In this document: in pieces, positions 34,845 through 47,560 of the stretch
How the letters are laid out: every line of letters begins with the position of its first letter
How positions within the stretch are numbered: the first letter of the stretch is position 1
NCBI GenBank assembly: GCA_023653785.1
Contig: JAMKCH010035896.1
Span: 1 to 64,000, forward strand
From: Ophioderma brevispina
Lineage: Eukaryota > Echinodermata > Ophiuroidea > Amphilepidida > Ophiodermatidae
DNA: 64,000 nucleotides
Direction of reading: 5' to 3'
The notes under the pieces: model-generated
Databases searched by the model: none
The model's input: the letters and a program-made list of their open reading frames with translations, nothing else
Told to the model about the DNA's origin: nothing
Translations under genes and position numbers: made by a program

Positions 34845-37474
34845 GTAGCAAGCAGTAGCGCAGCAGTAGCAGTATCCGCAGCACCAAGTTAGCATTAGAA
34901 GTAGCATAGCACTATACTACTCCTACTAGTAGTAGTAGTATACATTTGTTATGCCTCAGACGGAAATCTTTTCGAAACTAAAGAATAATATAATTAATTC
35001 AACTAGTCTTTGTTTTGGTTGTTGGGTGGTTCTAACATAAACCTTCGTTTCAGGTGAAAAAAACGCTCAGTGGTGTTTTGGCTAATCCACTTCTTGTTGA
35101 TCTGCATACACATTTGTGATACAGGGGTTTTAAATAAACAAAAACTTACCCTGATTGTGTCCGTCCATTTTTGATTTTTTTACTGTATTATATAGCTAAA
35201 ATATGTGATATCATCAAAACGTTTCTGTTGTTATTATCTTTTATTTGCATGCAAATATCATTCACATCGGTTAGGTAATGACCGACGCTTAAACAGTCGT
35301 TTGAATCAGTAGCCAATTTTGCGCTCTGTCCACGATTCCCAGTTGAATGCACAGCGGCCAACTAAGCAAATGATCCAAAATGTTGATAAGGGTAGTCTAT
35401 GTTTTATGTTTAAATAAAGTGGTATCTTCAAGGTGTAAAGCCATGATAATGGTCGTTTCATTTTGAAACATTTTTTTTTTAAAGATGTGAGGCATATTTG
35501 GTTCTGTACAAATCCAGACAATACCTTGAACCTTCAAAAGGTTGTCACCTATGTTTGTTCCTCCTATGTATGATTTCATTAACTCTCCACAGAACTGATT
35601 ACATGTATCACGTTCACTATATTTTTAAATTATTGTTATTGAGCGGGAGGACGTAGAAACGTTAAGAGGCATCGATGGTAAATTGTGACAGAATTTTGCG
35701 GAGTTAAATAGCGTCACATGGTTATTCTGCCGTAAATAAATAGCCCGATTTCTTCAGGACACTGATTTCCTTCGCTGAATGCCGTGTCTTTTAATGGTGA
35801 AGCCGCTGACAGAGCGCAAAACCGACCTACTTGCTTCAAACGACGATGTCGGTCTATACCGTAACAGATGGAATTCTCTTTTCAAGAGCAAATTAAAGAC
35901 ATAATGCACTAAGCTTTGCAGATGATACCACAAATTTAGATATATATTCTAAAAAAAATACAAAATCGGACACAATCAGGTATTTTTTTTTACTCACCCT
36001 GTTATAAGATAGGACGAAGGCTTTCTAAAAAAAAAAACCTGCCTTGATTGGCCGACAAAAATGATTATTAGATGATAGCTTAACATTCTTTTCAAGACTC
36101 TTATATGCCATGCTGGATCCCCCATCACTTACACATGTGCATCTTACATACTCAGTTACGCTGTAACATTATACCTATTTCCGTTAGGCAGAGGTCAAAG
36201 CAGTTCAAATTCATAGTAACGCTGTCGAGTTGTAATTTTACTGACTTCTCCTACGATTTCTTCTCCTTCATAATGAAAGTACGACAAATCGATTGAATTA
36301 TTTTTTTCACACATACGACAGCAAGTTAGTATCGCTTGCTAATGATTATATATGGGAACAATTTGTGTGTCTTTATAAGAAAAATCGTTAGCAATCGGAT
36401 ATTTAAAGTAGTCATCATAATATTATTTGAAAATTGTGAGCTTACCAATTTAATAAAACTCAAGTGGTGGCTACTTGTTTTAACTTGTGTAACGGAATGT
36501 ATCAGTTTAATATATCAAGTTTCTCTCACATCACAGTGATATCAAATGGTTTTAAGTTTAAGCTCTTTAAAGAGTGTACATTTGTTGAATTGCTTTCCAG
36601 TTCAGAAAAGTCGCCATGCTGTTTTTGTTTTTTTTTTTGTTTTTTTGGCAACACTCGACTATTGCTTTATTTTTGATCTAACCAAATCATATCAAATATA
36701 ACACTTAATGGTTAAAACTACAAGTGGGTCATCTAAGAGAGAGACTCAATTATTAATCTTCATAGAAGAGTACTCGAGGCTCTCTTAAATGACCACATGT
36801 TCGTTTGCGGGCCAAGCTTAGTAAAAAAAAATGCAAACTCTCACCATAGAGGTATTAGTCGGCCACATATTCCCGGAGAATACGCGAGATATAAGCTTCT
36901 CACTGTTCGTGAGGTTTTGGAGAGACACAGATAAACGCAAGGCGTAGACGATCATCGAGAACACCCCTCAGGTGCGTTTTCCTTGGTATCTCGAGAAAAC
37001 TCCACGCTAGGACATGTTAAATGCCTGTACTTATCGAGCGCAAAGGGTCTTAATGTTCTACTACAAAGTACACCCCATTAAAACTTTCTCAACACTTTCC
37101 CTGTATATGAATCGAACGATATATCCGCTTTACAATTGAAAAGGAATGTCATGGTAAACTAACCTGGTGAAATATCCACACGCTATAAAAAAACGTTAAC
37201 TTATCGACTGTCCATTTTAGTGATTAATATTTGCAAGCCAACTTGCGAGAAAATAGATTTCTATTGTGAAAGCATGTGATTTGCGTTTAGAACCAAGCGC
37301 CCGGCTGACCCGTGCTACTTAAGACACGGCTAGTTTACTGTTGACGTTTCCCAGCGGAGAATAGCTAGGAAGTGTGCTTTGGGAAATAAGCTACAACCGG
37401 AGAGCATTTATAAAAGATAGACACTCTCATGGCTTAATACTTAAAGAATCGGAAAAGATCATGAGTATGGTTCT
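34822..37474 (+). repeat. block B, first copy of a near-perfect 2.65-kb direct duplication
   Basis: I find it identical by eye to 40816-43469, apart from one extra A in the A run near 36831/42826. The offset is 5994, then 5995 after the extra A. Contents: a CAG/TAG trinucleotide-rich start (34846-34945), unassigned AT-rich sequence, a segment at 35530-35760 resembling 29000-29300 of unit R, and from 36000 on a partial unit R, cut at 37474 where block A' starts. The small frames in it repeat in both copies only because the DNA does. Confidence 0.9.
34846..34945. repeat. AGC/AGT trinucleotide-rich tract
   Basis: Imperfect GCAGTAGC units run into TAGTAGTAGTAGTA. The same tract recurs at 40840-40939 in block B'. 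Confidence 0.75.
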
Positions 37475-39112
37475 AGATTTTAGAGAAGCACGGCAGAACT
37501 GATATGGAACGATAATTTGAAAATGTTTCCGCGTTATCTGTTTTTTATATTGGAATTACTTTTGCCATTTTTAATTGACGGCAGTGGCGTTTACCAGTAG
37601 ACAGGGATATGTTAAATATTGCTGTAAGTGGTTGAACGAGTTCGTTTGCTACCCTTTTTACTAACGTTTGCTAGGTTGTCATGTCCTGCGCTTTTATTTT
37701 GGAGCAAATGATATTTTCATAACCTCGGATTCTACGATTGGTTTCATGAACATACTGTTTGAGCAAGGTGCATTTAAATACTCGTAATATTTTTTACCCG
37801 TGTTTTGAATTTTTTGATGCAACTTTGGACCTATGTTAACAAAAAAGTCATTACTCATGATATTACTGTTGGATCAGTAATTATAGTTCCTGATTCTCGT
37901 TTGAACTGGTTTTCTGGGGAGAGTTGTTTTTGTCCACTGCCTATTACATGATTGATGCTTTCCATGTAAGGTCGCATGTTGTTTTTTTACACATTCAAAC
38001 CTTTTAAAAATAGCTTCGCTTCTATAATTTTCCTAATAAGGCCATGCAAAATTAGTTCTAAACGTTTTAAATTTTTTGATGATTTTTGTCATTTGGACGT
38101 CGCAAATATTCTTTTGTATAAGTTATTTTTGGTAATTTAGCTTTTTATTAGACCTTAATTTATCCCTTTTTGATTCGCGGATCTTTTTTTCGTTTTCCGT
38201 GTATATTTTTTACGAGGAATACCCTCATCATATAAATCTTGAACTGTTTCAAAATCTATTATAATCATCTTCATTCCGCATTGATATTTTCAAGATATCA
38301 TTCCAGTTTACATTCTTTACACACATTTTGCATTAGCAATATGTCCATCACATGACATCTTTTATAACAGTACTTGTTTTTGTTTACAGTTTGTGATTCA
38401 AACTCAAAGTACTAAACAAAATGTAGGTAGGTGGTCACTAATATTTGTAACTACAACATTTCCATTAATATTATAATTGAGAGTATTACGCAGGCCCCCC
38501 CCGCAATTCCCCCCCCCCACAAAAGGGCAAAAGGTCCACTTCTTTGCTGAGTTTTTTGATAAAAGGTCCAAATTTAGATATTTTTTCACAAGAAGTCCAC
38601 TTTTTGACTGATAAAATGATGGGTATCAAAAAGTCCCAAAAAGCACCCATTTGTAGGGGTTATGTCACGTTATCAAAAAGTCCATTTTTTTCCTAAAAAA
38701 GGTCCACTTTTTTCAAAGTCCCGCACCCCCCCCCCTAAAAAAAAATCCTACTAACGGCCCCTGTAAAGCGGCGTTTATTTCGGCCATGTTGGTGATTAAG
38801 AAGTAATTTTCAGTTGCACGAGTCAAGTCCACCGAGAAATAATGAGTGGGTCTTTTAAAAGGGGCATGATACATTTTCAGAAAAATGCGCGTGTTTATGT
38901 CAAACATATAAGTTGTATCTCTGTCGTGCACGACAGTCCTGCACGACCAAAAAAATCAAAGAATGCTTCTCCAATGCCGAATTTTTGGTTTTTCAATTTC
39001 TGTTGCTTATCCATAAACGACGAAATGTTATAGTACTAGTAGTGGTAGTAGTAGTACAATTGTTATTAAAGATCGACCGTGATTTAAATTATTTTTTATC
39101 AAAAAACTCATT

Positions 39113-40015
39113 TAGCAGGGACTTGTAGTGTAAGGTGTGCGCTCCCGTATAAATTGTGAAATTTTTTGCACACAAGTACTTTAGGCATTGATCATCCAGA
39201 CAAGTTGATGGAAGCACTTGCCAACCCCCCTTATTGCCCCCAGCTTGGGTTTCAAGGTTTTTATATAGTGGTCAAGAGTAAATTTTCTTAATTTTTGGTT
39301 ACCTCCCCCCATTGTTGTTTGCTCTGGTCACAAGGATTCAAAAGGTATAGTTTACACTATCTATTGGCTTATAGTTCCGGTTATGGGGTAACACTGTAAA
39401 AAATGGTGACAAAGGTCATTTTGGTGTGTACAAATGGGTCAACTTTTAAAAGTCGCTTTGATCAGTTAATATGTGGTGCATATTGGTTTCCCTACCTTAA
39501 GCTTGAAATAAGGAATAGTTTTGCTTATCTGTTTTGTTCTTATTTTCACAAAATAGGTCCCAGGTCAAGATAATCCAATAGCTGCCAATAGCTCTTTCGC
39601 CATTTTGGTTAATAACCAGACACGTAAGATAGTCAAACTATTCCGATATTTCATCTATTAGCTAAACCAACAATTTGAACCCAATTTACCATATTGGAGC
39701 AACTTTAATTTTGACGCCCCTGTACACAACCAAATTGACTTTTTTACCAATTTTCAGTTTTTACCCTCAAAGTCTAAACTATAAAGTCGACCGGGTATAT
39801 AAACACAATCGGAACATTTTAACAAAAATTTACCCCTGTGTAAAAAAACACCTTGAAATCCAAGCTGGGGGCCAAGAAAAGGGTGTGGCAAGTGCTCCAT
39901 CATTTTTTTTAGATTATCAAGGTATAAAGTACTTGTTGGTACCAAAATTCACAATGTTATCCGGATTTTGCACACTCACATAAGATCCTTGTCACTACAG
40001 TCCCCCACTAATAGA
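39113..40015. mobile_element. nested foldback element, copy A'
   Basis: Second copy of 33127-34035. The tips CAGGGACTTGTAGTG and CACTACAGTCCCCCA and the inner pair CCCCCAGCTTGGGTTT / CCAAGCTGGGGGCC are visible, with small indels relative to copy A. Confidence 0.75.
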
Positions 40016-40276
40016 TGCTGATAAGAAAAGATTACATATTCGAAACGGCATGTTCTTCCGCCATTAGAAAAAAGACTCACGCACCAAAATTCATCATTCT
40101 AGCCATTGTTTATGACATGTTCTGCCGAAAGAACCCATTTATCCAGTTGTCCACGGAATGCTGAATGCTTTGAATATTGTGTGGCTACCTGTGATATGAC
40201 TGGGTAATTGAAATGTAAATGAGATTTAGACTCGCAAGTTTCAAAAACATATTAGCATGGTCTGCACAAATCAATA

Positions 40277-40624
40277 ATGAATAAAATAACAAATCTGAAG
40301 GTATTTTCAAAACTAACTTGGCATCTTGGTGGAAAAGTATTAGGTATCATGGCCCCTCCATATCCAGATGTACAACAAACTTTAATAGTTGAAACTTACT
40401 TGCAGACTCATTATCCCGTTGAGGTTCAGAGACAGTTTGCCTTGCAGTATCCGCAAGCAAACTGTACACCTTGCAAACATGTTATTATAGCAATGGTCAG
40501 GAAATTCCATGACTATGGAACCACCCGGAACCGAAAACATGAAGCATCATCAGGAAGAAGGACTGCCAGGTCCCAAGCTAACATTGTTCGATTGAGACAA
40601 GCTCTGAGAATAAACCCAATTTAA
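40277..40624 (+). pseudogene. truncated Tc1/mariner-like transposase: N-terminal helix-turn-helix only
   Basis: An open frame of 115 codons. The better start is probably the internal Met before APPYPDVQQ (40349), since the first 24 residues are not family-like. The remainder reads as the N-terminal DNA-binding region of Tc1/mariner-type transposases (DUF4817-like): VETYLQTHYPVEVQRQF, AMVRKFHDYGTT, a basic SSGRRTARS linker, and NIVRLRQALRINP. This region binds the element's TIRs. The catalytic DDE/DDD domain is absent: the frame stops at 40624 and the right TIR starts within about 80 bases. A +1 frame after the stop continues briefly in a plausible way, so the stop may reflect decay or sequence error. 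The same region in copy A (34280-34620) is broken. It lies between two inverted termini. Confidence 0.6.
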
Positions 40625-40815
40625 GAATCAGCTCCAATTCCGTGGACAGCTGGATAAATGGGCTCTTTCTGCAGAACAGGCATAAGAATGGTTAGGAATG
40701 ATGAACAGGTTCTTTTTTCTAATGAGCGGACGAACATGCTTGTTTCGAATATGTAAAACTTTGCTTATCAAGCTCAATTATTTTTTGATAAAAAATAATC
40801 AATCACGGTCCTATT

Positions 40816-43469
40816 ATTTTTGACTCACACTGTATAGCGTAGCAAGCAGTAGCGCAGCAGTAGCAGTATCCGCAGCACCAAGTTAGCATTAGAAGTAGCA
40901 TAGCACTATACTACTCCTACTAGTAGTAGTAGTATACATTTGTTATGCCTCAGACGGAAATCTTTTCGAAACTAAAGAATAATATAATTAATTCAACTAG
41001 TCTTTGTTTTGGTTGTTGGGTGGTTCTAACATAAACCTTCGTTTCAGGTGAAAAAAACGCTCAGTGGTGTTTTGGCTAATCCACTTCTTGTTGATCTGCA
41101 TACACATTTGTGATACAGGGGTTTTAAATAAACAAAAACTTACCCTGATTGTGTCCGTCCATTTTTGATTTTTTTACTGTATTATATAGCTAAAATATGT
41201 GATATCATCAAAACGTTTCTGTTGTTATTATCTTTTATTTGCATGCAAATATCATTCACATCGGTTAGGTAATGACCGACGCTTAAACAGTCGTTTGAAT
41301 CAGTAGCCAATTTTGCGCTCTGTCCACGATTCCCAGTTGAATGCACAGCGGCCAACTAAGCAAATGATCCAAAATGTTGATAAGGGTAGTCTATGTTTTA
41401 TGTTTAAATAAAGTGGTATCTTCAAGGTGTAAAGCCATGATAATGGTCGTTTCATTTTGAAACATTTTTTTTTTAAAGATGTGAGGCATATTTGGTTCTG
41501 TACAAATCCAGACAATACCTTGAACCTTCAAAAGGTTGTCACCTATGTTTGTTCCTCCTATGTATGATTTCATTAACTCTCCACAGAACTGATTACATGT
41601 ATCACGTTCACTATATTTTTAAATTATTGTTATTGAGCGGGAGGACGTAGAAACGTTAAGAGGCATCGATGGTAAATTGTGACAGAATTTTGCGGAGTTA
41701 AATAGCGTCACATGGTTATTCTGCCGTAAATAAATAGCCCGATTTCTTCAGGACACTGATTTCCTTCGCTGAATGCCGTGTCTTTTAATGGTGAAGCCGC
41801 TGACAGAGCGCAAAACCGACCTACTTGCTTCAAACGACGATGTCGGTCTATACCGTAACAGATGGAATTCTCTTTTCAAGAGCAAATTAAAGACATAATG
41901 CACTAAGCTTTGCAGATGATACCACAAATTTAGATATATATTCTAAAAAAAATACAAAATCGGACACAATCAGGTATTTTTTTTTACTCACCCTGTTATA
42001 AGATAGGACGAAGGCTTTCTAAAAAAAAAAACCTGCCTTGATTGGCCGACAAAAATGATTATTAGATGATAGCTTAACATTCTTTTCAAGACTCTTATAT
42101 GCCATGCTGGATCCCCCATCACTTACACATGTGCATCTTACATACTCAGTTACGCTGTAACATTATACCTATTTCCGTTAGGCAGAGGTCAAAGCAGTTC
42201 AAATTCATAGTAACGCTGTCGAGTTGTAATTTTACTGACTTCTCCTACGATTTCTTCTCCTTCATAATGAAAGTACGACAAATCGATTGAATTATTTTTT
42301 TCACACATACGACAGCAAGTTAGTATCGCTTGCTAATGATTATATATGGGAACAATTTGTGTGTCTTTATAAGAAAAATCGTTAGCAATCGGATATTTAA
42401 AGTAGTCATCATAATATTATTTGAAAATTGTGAGCTTACCAATTTAATAAAACTCAAGTGGTGGCTACTTGTTTTAACTTGTGTAACGGAATGTATCAGT
42501 TTAATATATCAAGTTTCTCTCACATCACAGTGATATCAAATGGTTTTAAGTTTAAGCTCTTTAAAGAGTGTACATTTGTTGAATTGCTTTCCAGTTCAGA
42601 AAAGTCGCCATGCTGTTTTTGTTTTTTTTTTTGTTTTTTTGGCAACACTCGACTATTGCTTTATTTTTGATCTAACCAAATCATATCAAATATAACACTT
42701 AATGGTTAAAACTACAAGTGGGTCATCTAAGAGAGAGACTCAATTATTAATCTTCATAGAAGAGTACTCGAGGCTCTCTTAAATGACCACATGTTCGTTT
42801 GCGGGCCAAGCTTAGTAAAAAAAAAATGCAAACTCTCACCATAGAGGTATTAGTCGGCCACATATTCCCGGAGAATACGCGAGATATAAGCTTCTCACTG
42901 TTCGTGAGGTTTTGGAGAGACACAGATAAACGCAAGGCGTAGACGATCATCGAGAACACCCCTCAGGTGCGTTTTCCTTGGTATCTCGAGAAAACTCCAC
43001 GCTAGGACATGTTAAATGCCTGTACTTATCGAGCGCAAAGGGTCTTAATGTTCTACTACAAAGTACACCCCATTAAAACTTTCTCAACACTTTCCCTGTA
43101 TATGAATCGAACGATATATCCGCTTTACAATTGAAAAGGAATGTCATGGTAAACTAACCTGGTGAAATATCCACACGCTATAAAAAAACGTTAACTTATC
43201 GACTGTCCATTTTAGTGATTAATATTTGCAAGCCAACTTGCGAGAAAATAGATTTCTATTGTGAAAGCATGTGATTTGCGTTTAGAACCAAGCGCCCGGC
43301 TGACCCGTGCTACTTAAGACACGGCTAGTTTACTGTTGACGTTTCCCAGCGGAGAATAGCTAGGAAGTGTGCTTTGGGAAATAAGCTACAACCGGAGAGC
43401 ATTTATAAAAGATAGACACTCTCATGGCTTAATACTTAAAGAATCGGAAAAGATCATGAGTATGGTTCT
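40816..43469 (+). repeat. block B', second copy of the 2.65-kb duplication
   Basis: Duplicate of 34822-37474. It runs on into the rest of unit R (43470-45905), whereas the first copy is followed by block A'. One extra A near 42826 keeps open a 70-codon minus frame (42747-42959) that is closed in the first copy, showing how little such frames mean here. Confidence 0.9.
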
Positions 43470-43491
43470 AACAGCAAGTACGTTAGCCAAA

Positions 43492-43690
43492 ACGGCGGCC
43501 ATTTTGGCCGCCATCTTGGGATTTCGAGGTGAACGCAACAATATTTAGTAGCACCTCTGAATTATGGTGTATTATCAATAACACTACCGTAAAAATCAAG
43601 GTGTTGACTAGTTTGTAGTGATCTGGAAAGTAAACTCTGCTTATTTTTGATTTTGACCCTTCACTTCTAAGGTGGAGTTGCGAAACAATA
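43492..43690. other. inserted segment in unit R copy 2
   Basis: This replaces a short stretch near 26330-26370 of copy 1. It opens with the palindrome GGCGGCCATTTTGGCCGCC followed by ATCTTGGGATTT. Related GGCGGCCATCTTG words occur at 9857. It is non-coding and of unknown class. Confidence 0.45.
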
Positions 43691-44417
43691 ATTTGCTAAC
43701 TGGGTAGAACACTGGTCGTTATTTATATGTTTTCACATTCTGATAAACACTGTCACCGCATCGACTCGAATTCTGAAAAGAGTGAAAGTCCAAAATTAAA
43801 TACCGGTCCTCTATCAATTTGTATTAATTCTGAGGACCCCAGCCGTTCTCTTTGCGTTCGTATTATTGCTTAGGAAGTAACTGGGTATTATTATCCGAGT
43901 CGTTTTGCCAGTCAACCGTAATTGATTTATTTTCAGAAACCACTAAGACCAGTACCGTTTCAATTTGATTATATTGAAACTATAGACACAAGTTGTAGAC
44001 AATTGGTGGCCATAGTTTTTGTCAAACGGTGAATTAAGTGCTAAGGCTTCACTGATGCGTACCCATGTACGGCGAAGCTTAAACGGCATATATCGAGTCT
44101 TGCTTAACCTTCTGTCGATAAATTTATGTGTTTTAACTTGATTAAAACATCTGAAAATCAATGCTTTCAGTCTTGAATGATTCATGGTGGTTCAATTAGA
44201 ATACTTTTAACGATCTTGCTTAAAAAATCCAAACCCACTACTTTTTCTTTAAATAGTGTTAAAATAAACATTGAAATCCAATTTACTTGTGTAAGAATGA
44301 TTATGGAAGTTATGTTGTGACAACGATTAAAAATAGGATGTTAAAAGTAAGTGAGGATTCCATTGCAATCCCAAATGGATCCAAGTTATACAAGGGTATT
44401 AAAGTAAAAAGGATCCT

Positions 44418-44515
44418 GATGACACCCATATGTCAATAAATATGGTAGCAACGACACGCTAGTTTAGAAGCTTTTTTTTTTTTTTTTTTTTTTTTTTGGT
44501 GTGTGTGTGTGTTGT
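44418..44515. repeat. short insertion with T26 run beside a (GT)n microsatellite
   Basis: About 55 bases of unique sequence plus 26 T (44472-44497) interrupt the place where copy 1 goes straight from GGATCCTG into (TG)n. On the minus strand this looks like a poly-A-tailed fragment inserted at the microsatellite. Confidence 0.55.
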
Positions 44516-44629
44516 GTGTGTGTGAATACCTTCAAAAGGTTTCACTTTGATGTTTGTTTTTCGTACGGTATGTGCCATCAATTGATCAGAAAACTAAGAC
44601 ATGTATCAAATTAATTTCTACAAGATATT

Positions 44630-45058
44630 CAATCAATCAATAACACTTACGTTTTGTTCATCAAATCATCACATCAAACAAATGAAATACAAGATATGAA
44701 AAGGCAGTTACAAATTAAAAAGGGATTTCACAATCGAAATCAGATTATCATATAGGGATATCATTAACTTAGAAAATAGTGTGAACGAGTCATGCAAAAC
44801 GCTAAGCGTGAAAATGCAGTAACCTCACCTAATTAAGGTTACTAAGACAAGACAGACAAAAAAAAAGACTACAAAATAAGACCAAAAAAGACAGGTACAG
44901 AAATGACGATTACAACTTACGATTGGACAAAGAAAGACAGCCGACAGTCAAATCAAGGATAAGAAGGTACAAACAGAGTAAAAGACAGAAAAATTAGGAA
45001 AGTGGTGTGCAGCACCTATACGGAAGTGTGAGACTCTTTTTCATATAATTTTGATAGT
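44630..45058. other. 425-bp insertion in unit R copy 2, class unknown
   Basis: Flanking sequence (TTAATTTCTACA on the left and GTAAGGTCAAGTGTAGAAGC on the right) is adjacent at about 29090-29100 in copy 1. The insert begins with three ATCA units (TTCAATCAATCAATAAC) and is rich in ACA/AGA words. I see no inverted ends and no coding frame. It could be a SINE-like or retro-derived piece. Confidence 0.5.
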
Positions 45059-45905
45059 GTAAGGTCAAGTGTAGAAGCAGAAGGGTCATCTTTAGTAAAT
45101 TCTTCGTATGGTAGTGTCTCATTATTTTATTGATGATCTTATGCGTGATTCCCAACAGTTGTAGAAAGGACAGGTATTCTTTGTACCTGATGATGCTTTT
45201 TTGTGGGTTTAAACCCGTCAAATTTATTATGCACTATTAATAGCCGACATCATCGTCCCACTGAATTTGAAATTACTGGTAACAAGAAAACAATATGACA
45301 GTGTTTCGGAAAATTTTCTGTATAGGAAACCCCTACTTTGTGGACCTGCAGTGTGCAGTATGGCATTGTGGAATCTGTATACTGCAAAATCGTTACTGCA
45401 ACATGATGAAGAAGAGAGAAAGTTAATAATATCATCCATATAACCGCACTAAGTAGATATGTTCGTCGCAGTTGCTGTGTAAGTTATTACAGTACCGTAC
45501 TAAGCGCTCCTACTTTATCCTATCGATCTTATCCTAACGCAAGATAAGATAAAAACCAGTTATTGGAAAAGATGGGTGGATGCTTTTCAGGAATGTTTCA
45601 TACAAGGCTTACGAAACTGACCTTCAGAACCGCCGGACTGGCCCCACGGGTTTTGTAACAATGCTGATGAATACAACACATCAAAGGCTAAACATTGATA
45701 AGAAGCTTCTTATTGGGTTTTAACCCGAATAGTGGAACATCAAAGTTTATGTATGTCTGCCGCCGGAGATACTCATCTTTACAAAAATAGCGACTGACAG
45801 AAGTAAATGACAGAAGATATAGGCATACCTACGTGAACCTCTCTACAGGAGATTTCTTTGGAGTTTTTAGATTTGGTACAAAAGAGATTTGAGGGATACC
45901 TTTAG

Positions 45906-47189
45906 AAATAATTTTATGGGAAAATGTTGTAAACGTTTAAAGACTTGCCTTTTTTATGTTGTACAAAATAAAGCTATGATTAAGACGTATTTGTCAGTTG
46001 CACGAGTTAGGGCAAACAAGAAATAATGATAAGAAGTAGTAATAGTGTAGGGTTGGGAACCAAATGAAATTTCTTTCTTACAACGAGTGGATTCAATGCC
46101 ATTGATTGCTGAAAACAAATCCGGGTTTCTGTGCAGGGAATCTTCTGTAACTCTTGCTATTTTCTAAAACATCTATAAATTGCTTTCCAAATTTGTGGAG
46201 GAAGTGATTTCAGTAGGGTCCATTACCATTACGTCTGATATTTTTTTTAGTCCTTTCTAAGACAACTAGACAAGTCTCACTGCTACTGGAAGCTATGACT
46301 TCAACAGATACTGTTTATCACTGGTAATATATACCAAATCAATGGAGATATGAAGCATCTAGTAATGCTTAAAGGGAGGATGGACCTATTTATAAAAGTT
46401 TTCATCTTGAACGAGGACTTCAAAAAACAACATCCATCGGTAAAGTTCGGCCGATATTTCAATCGTTTTGGTATGCGTCTAACAAAACGTCGATTTTATT
46501 TAAGCCCCGTTGAGTAAGTGTAAAAAATGGGCGACCGAAATGGGTCACATTTCCGCTCGTAACTTCCACCAAAACACTCTTTAGCACTAAAGTTTCACCA
46601 GAGTACATGAGAAAATAGTGTAGGTCTTTAAATACCAAATTTGAAAACGATTCAGGGAAAATCAGGGGGTCTGGGTAGGAGGCTAGTAGCAATCAGGCCA
46701 TGCATCTTTTAAATGCATTAATTGAGATGATTTCTTGCAATTTATGTGAGGATAGACAATCAAAAGGTGGTGAAAGGGCATTTAAGACAGTTCGCCCTCT
46801 CAATTTTGAAATAGGAACTTTGTTACCATTTCTAACACTTTTCCAATGACATAATGAAATCCAACTGAACATCACAATTAACTGGAATAATTCTTGCCAA
46901 GAACATATGCGTTTTGTCTGTAAAAAATTTCTATGCAGAAAAATAAAATCCTAATACGCCGCACGAAACGAGTTACGACTATGACGTATTGATTTTTTTC
47001 ATAAAAACACAAAACCCGTTTTAAGAAAAAAATATATTGCCTTATCATTATGCATATTGATTGCATTGCTGCAAATGCTTGATCTAATTTTAGAAATAAA
47101 AATATACAACCAATTAAATGCATCCATTTTGTGAATTTGATTTCCAGAGAACCGTGTAATTTTCCGACATGGAGGTATAGAACAAAGGG
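45906..47189. other. intergenic, no supported gene
   Basis: Minus-strand frames at 46459-46692 and 46878-47123 are open for 77 and 81 codons, with no recognisable motif. Confidence 0.4.
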
Positions 47190-47560
47190 TCTGCTGTATG
47201 GGGAGCTTTCATTTTCAGTGGTATATTTTTAATCGGCAAACAACAGCGGATTGGTATTACAGTTCGGCACATCGATAAATATTGCATGAGTAAAGATCCT
47301 AATATGAAGAAAATATGGTGACCCTAAGGTGATTTATTTTTTCATAATCTTATCGAGCGGAAATTCTTTCTTTCCTAATATGTCTGTGAAATGGCTGGTA
47401 ATAATAGTCTTCTATTGCATCAGAATGAGGTTAATTTTACCACAAGAATTGTGATGAAAGGTTTGTAAATACAATTTTAACCTTACGGCATAGAGGAATA
47501 GCTTCCAATATTGAACCGATTTGTACTGCCTAGATCGCGCATGTACACGATATAAGACAG
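47190..47560 (+). repeat. repeat family D, copy 1 (partial)
   Basis: Matches 53545-53900 through AGTTCGGCACATCGATA, GATCCTAATATGAAGAAA, ATATGTCTGTGAAATGGC, ATAGCTTCCAATATTGAACCG and CCTAGATCGC. It lacks the conserved tail found in copies 2 and 3. It is non-coding as far as I can see. Confidence 0.65.

Larger units (their letters stand above)
37475..40815 (+). repeat. block A', noisy second copy of 31455-34821
   Basis: Collinear with block A from the RT motif region of the second non-LTR element (minus-strand reading NYRSISVLPCFSK near 37480-37525) through the GGTCCA repeat (38478-38760), the foldback (39113-40015) and the Tc1-like element (to 40838). Differences are mostly 1-3-base insertions and deletions scattered along the whole block, both in and outside homopolymers. 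The left junction lies inside the RT. There the end of B (ATGGTTCTA) meets GATTTTAGAGAAGC; the matching place in block A reads AATCGTTCTAAGGATTTAG, so GTTCTA is shared at the breakpoint. Confidence 0.8.
39060..40838 (+). mobile_element. Tc1/mariner-like TIR element, copy A'
   Basis: Second copy of the 33064-34844 element. The extreme left tip (CAGTGTGAGT) is lost, but CCGTGATTTAAATTATTTTTT near 39078 is kept. The right tip is intact (GACTCACACTGTA, then TAGCG). The inner inverted pair ACATATTCGAAAC (40033) and GTTTCGAATATGT (40743) is present. It carries the readable helix-turn-helix frame 40277-40624 but no room for a catalytic domain before the right TIR, so it cannot be autonomous. Confidence 0.7.
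41975..45905 (+). repeat. duplicated unit R, copy 2 (empty site for the retrotransposon)
   Basis: Collinear with 24450-29930. At 43975-43990 it reads GAAACTATAGACACAAG without the 1.88-kb retrotransposon. It has its own extra blocks absent from copy 1: about 200 bp at 43492-43690, about 80 bp at 44418-44497 and about 425 bp at 44630-45058. It ends with the same conserved tail (GGGTTTTAACCCGAATAG at 45716). No gene is supported within it. Confidence 0.75.

Noticed and set aside
34846..34945. CAG/AGT tract as a coding poly-Gln or poly-Ser segment
   Set aside because: Imperfect, with stops in the flanking frames, and no open frame extends out of it.
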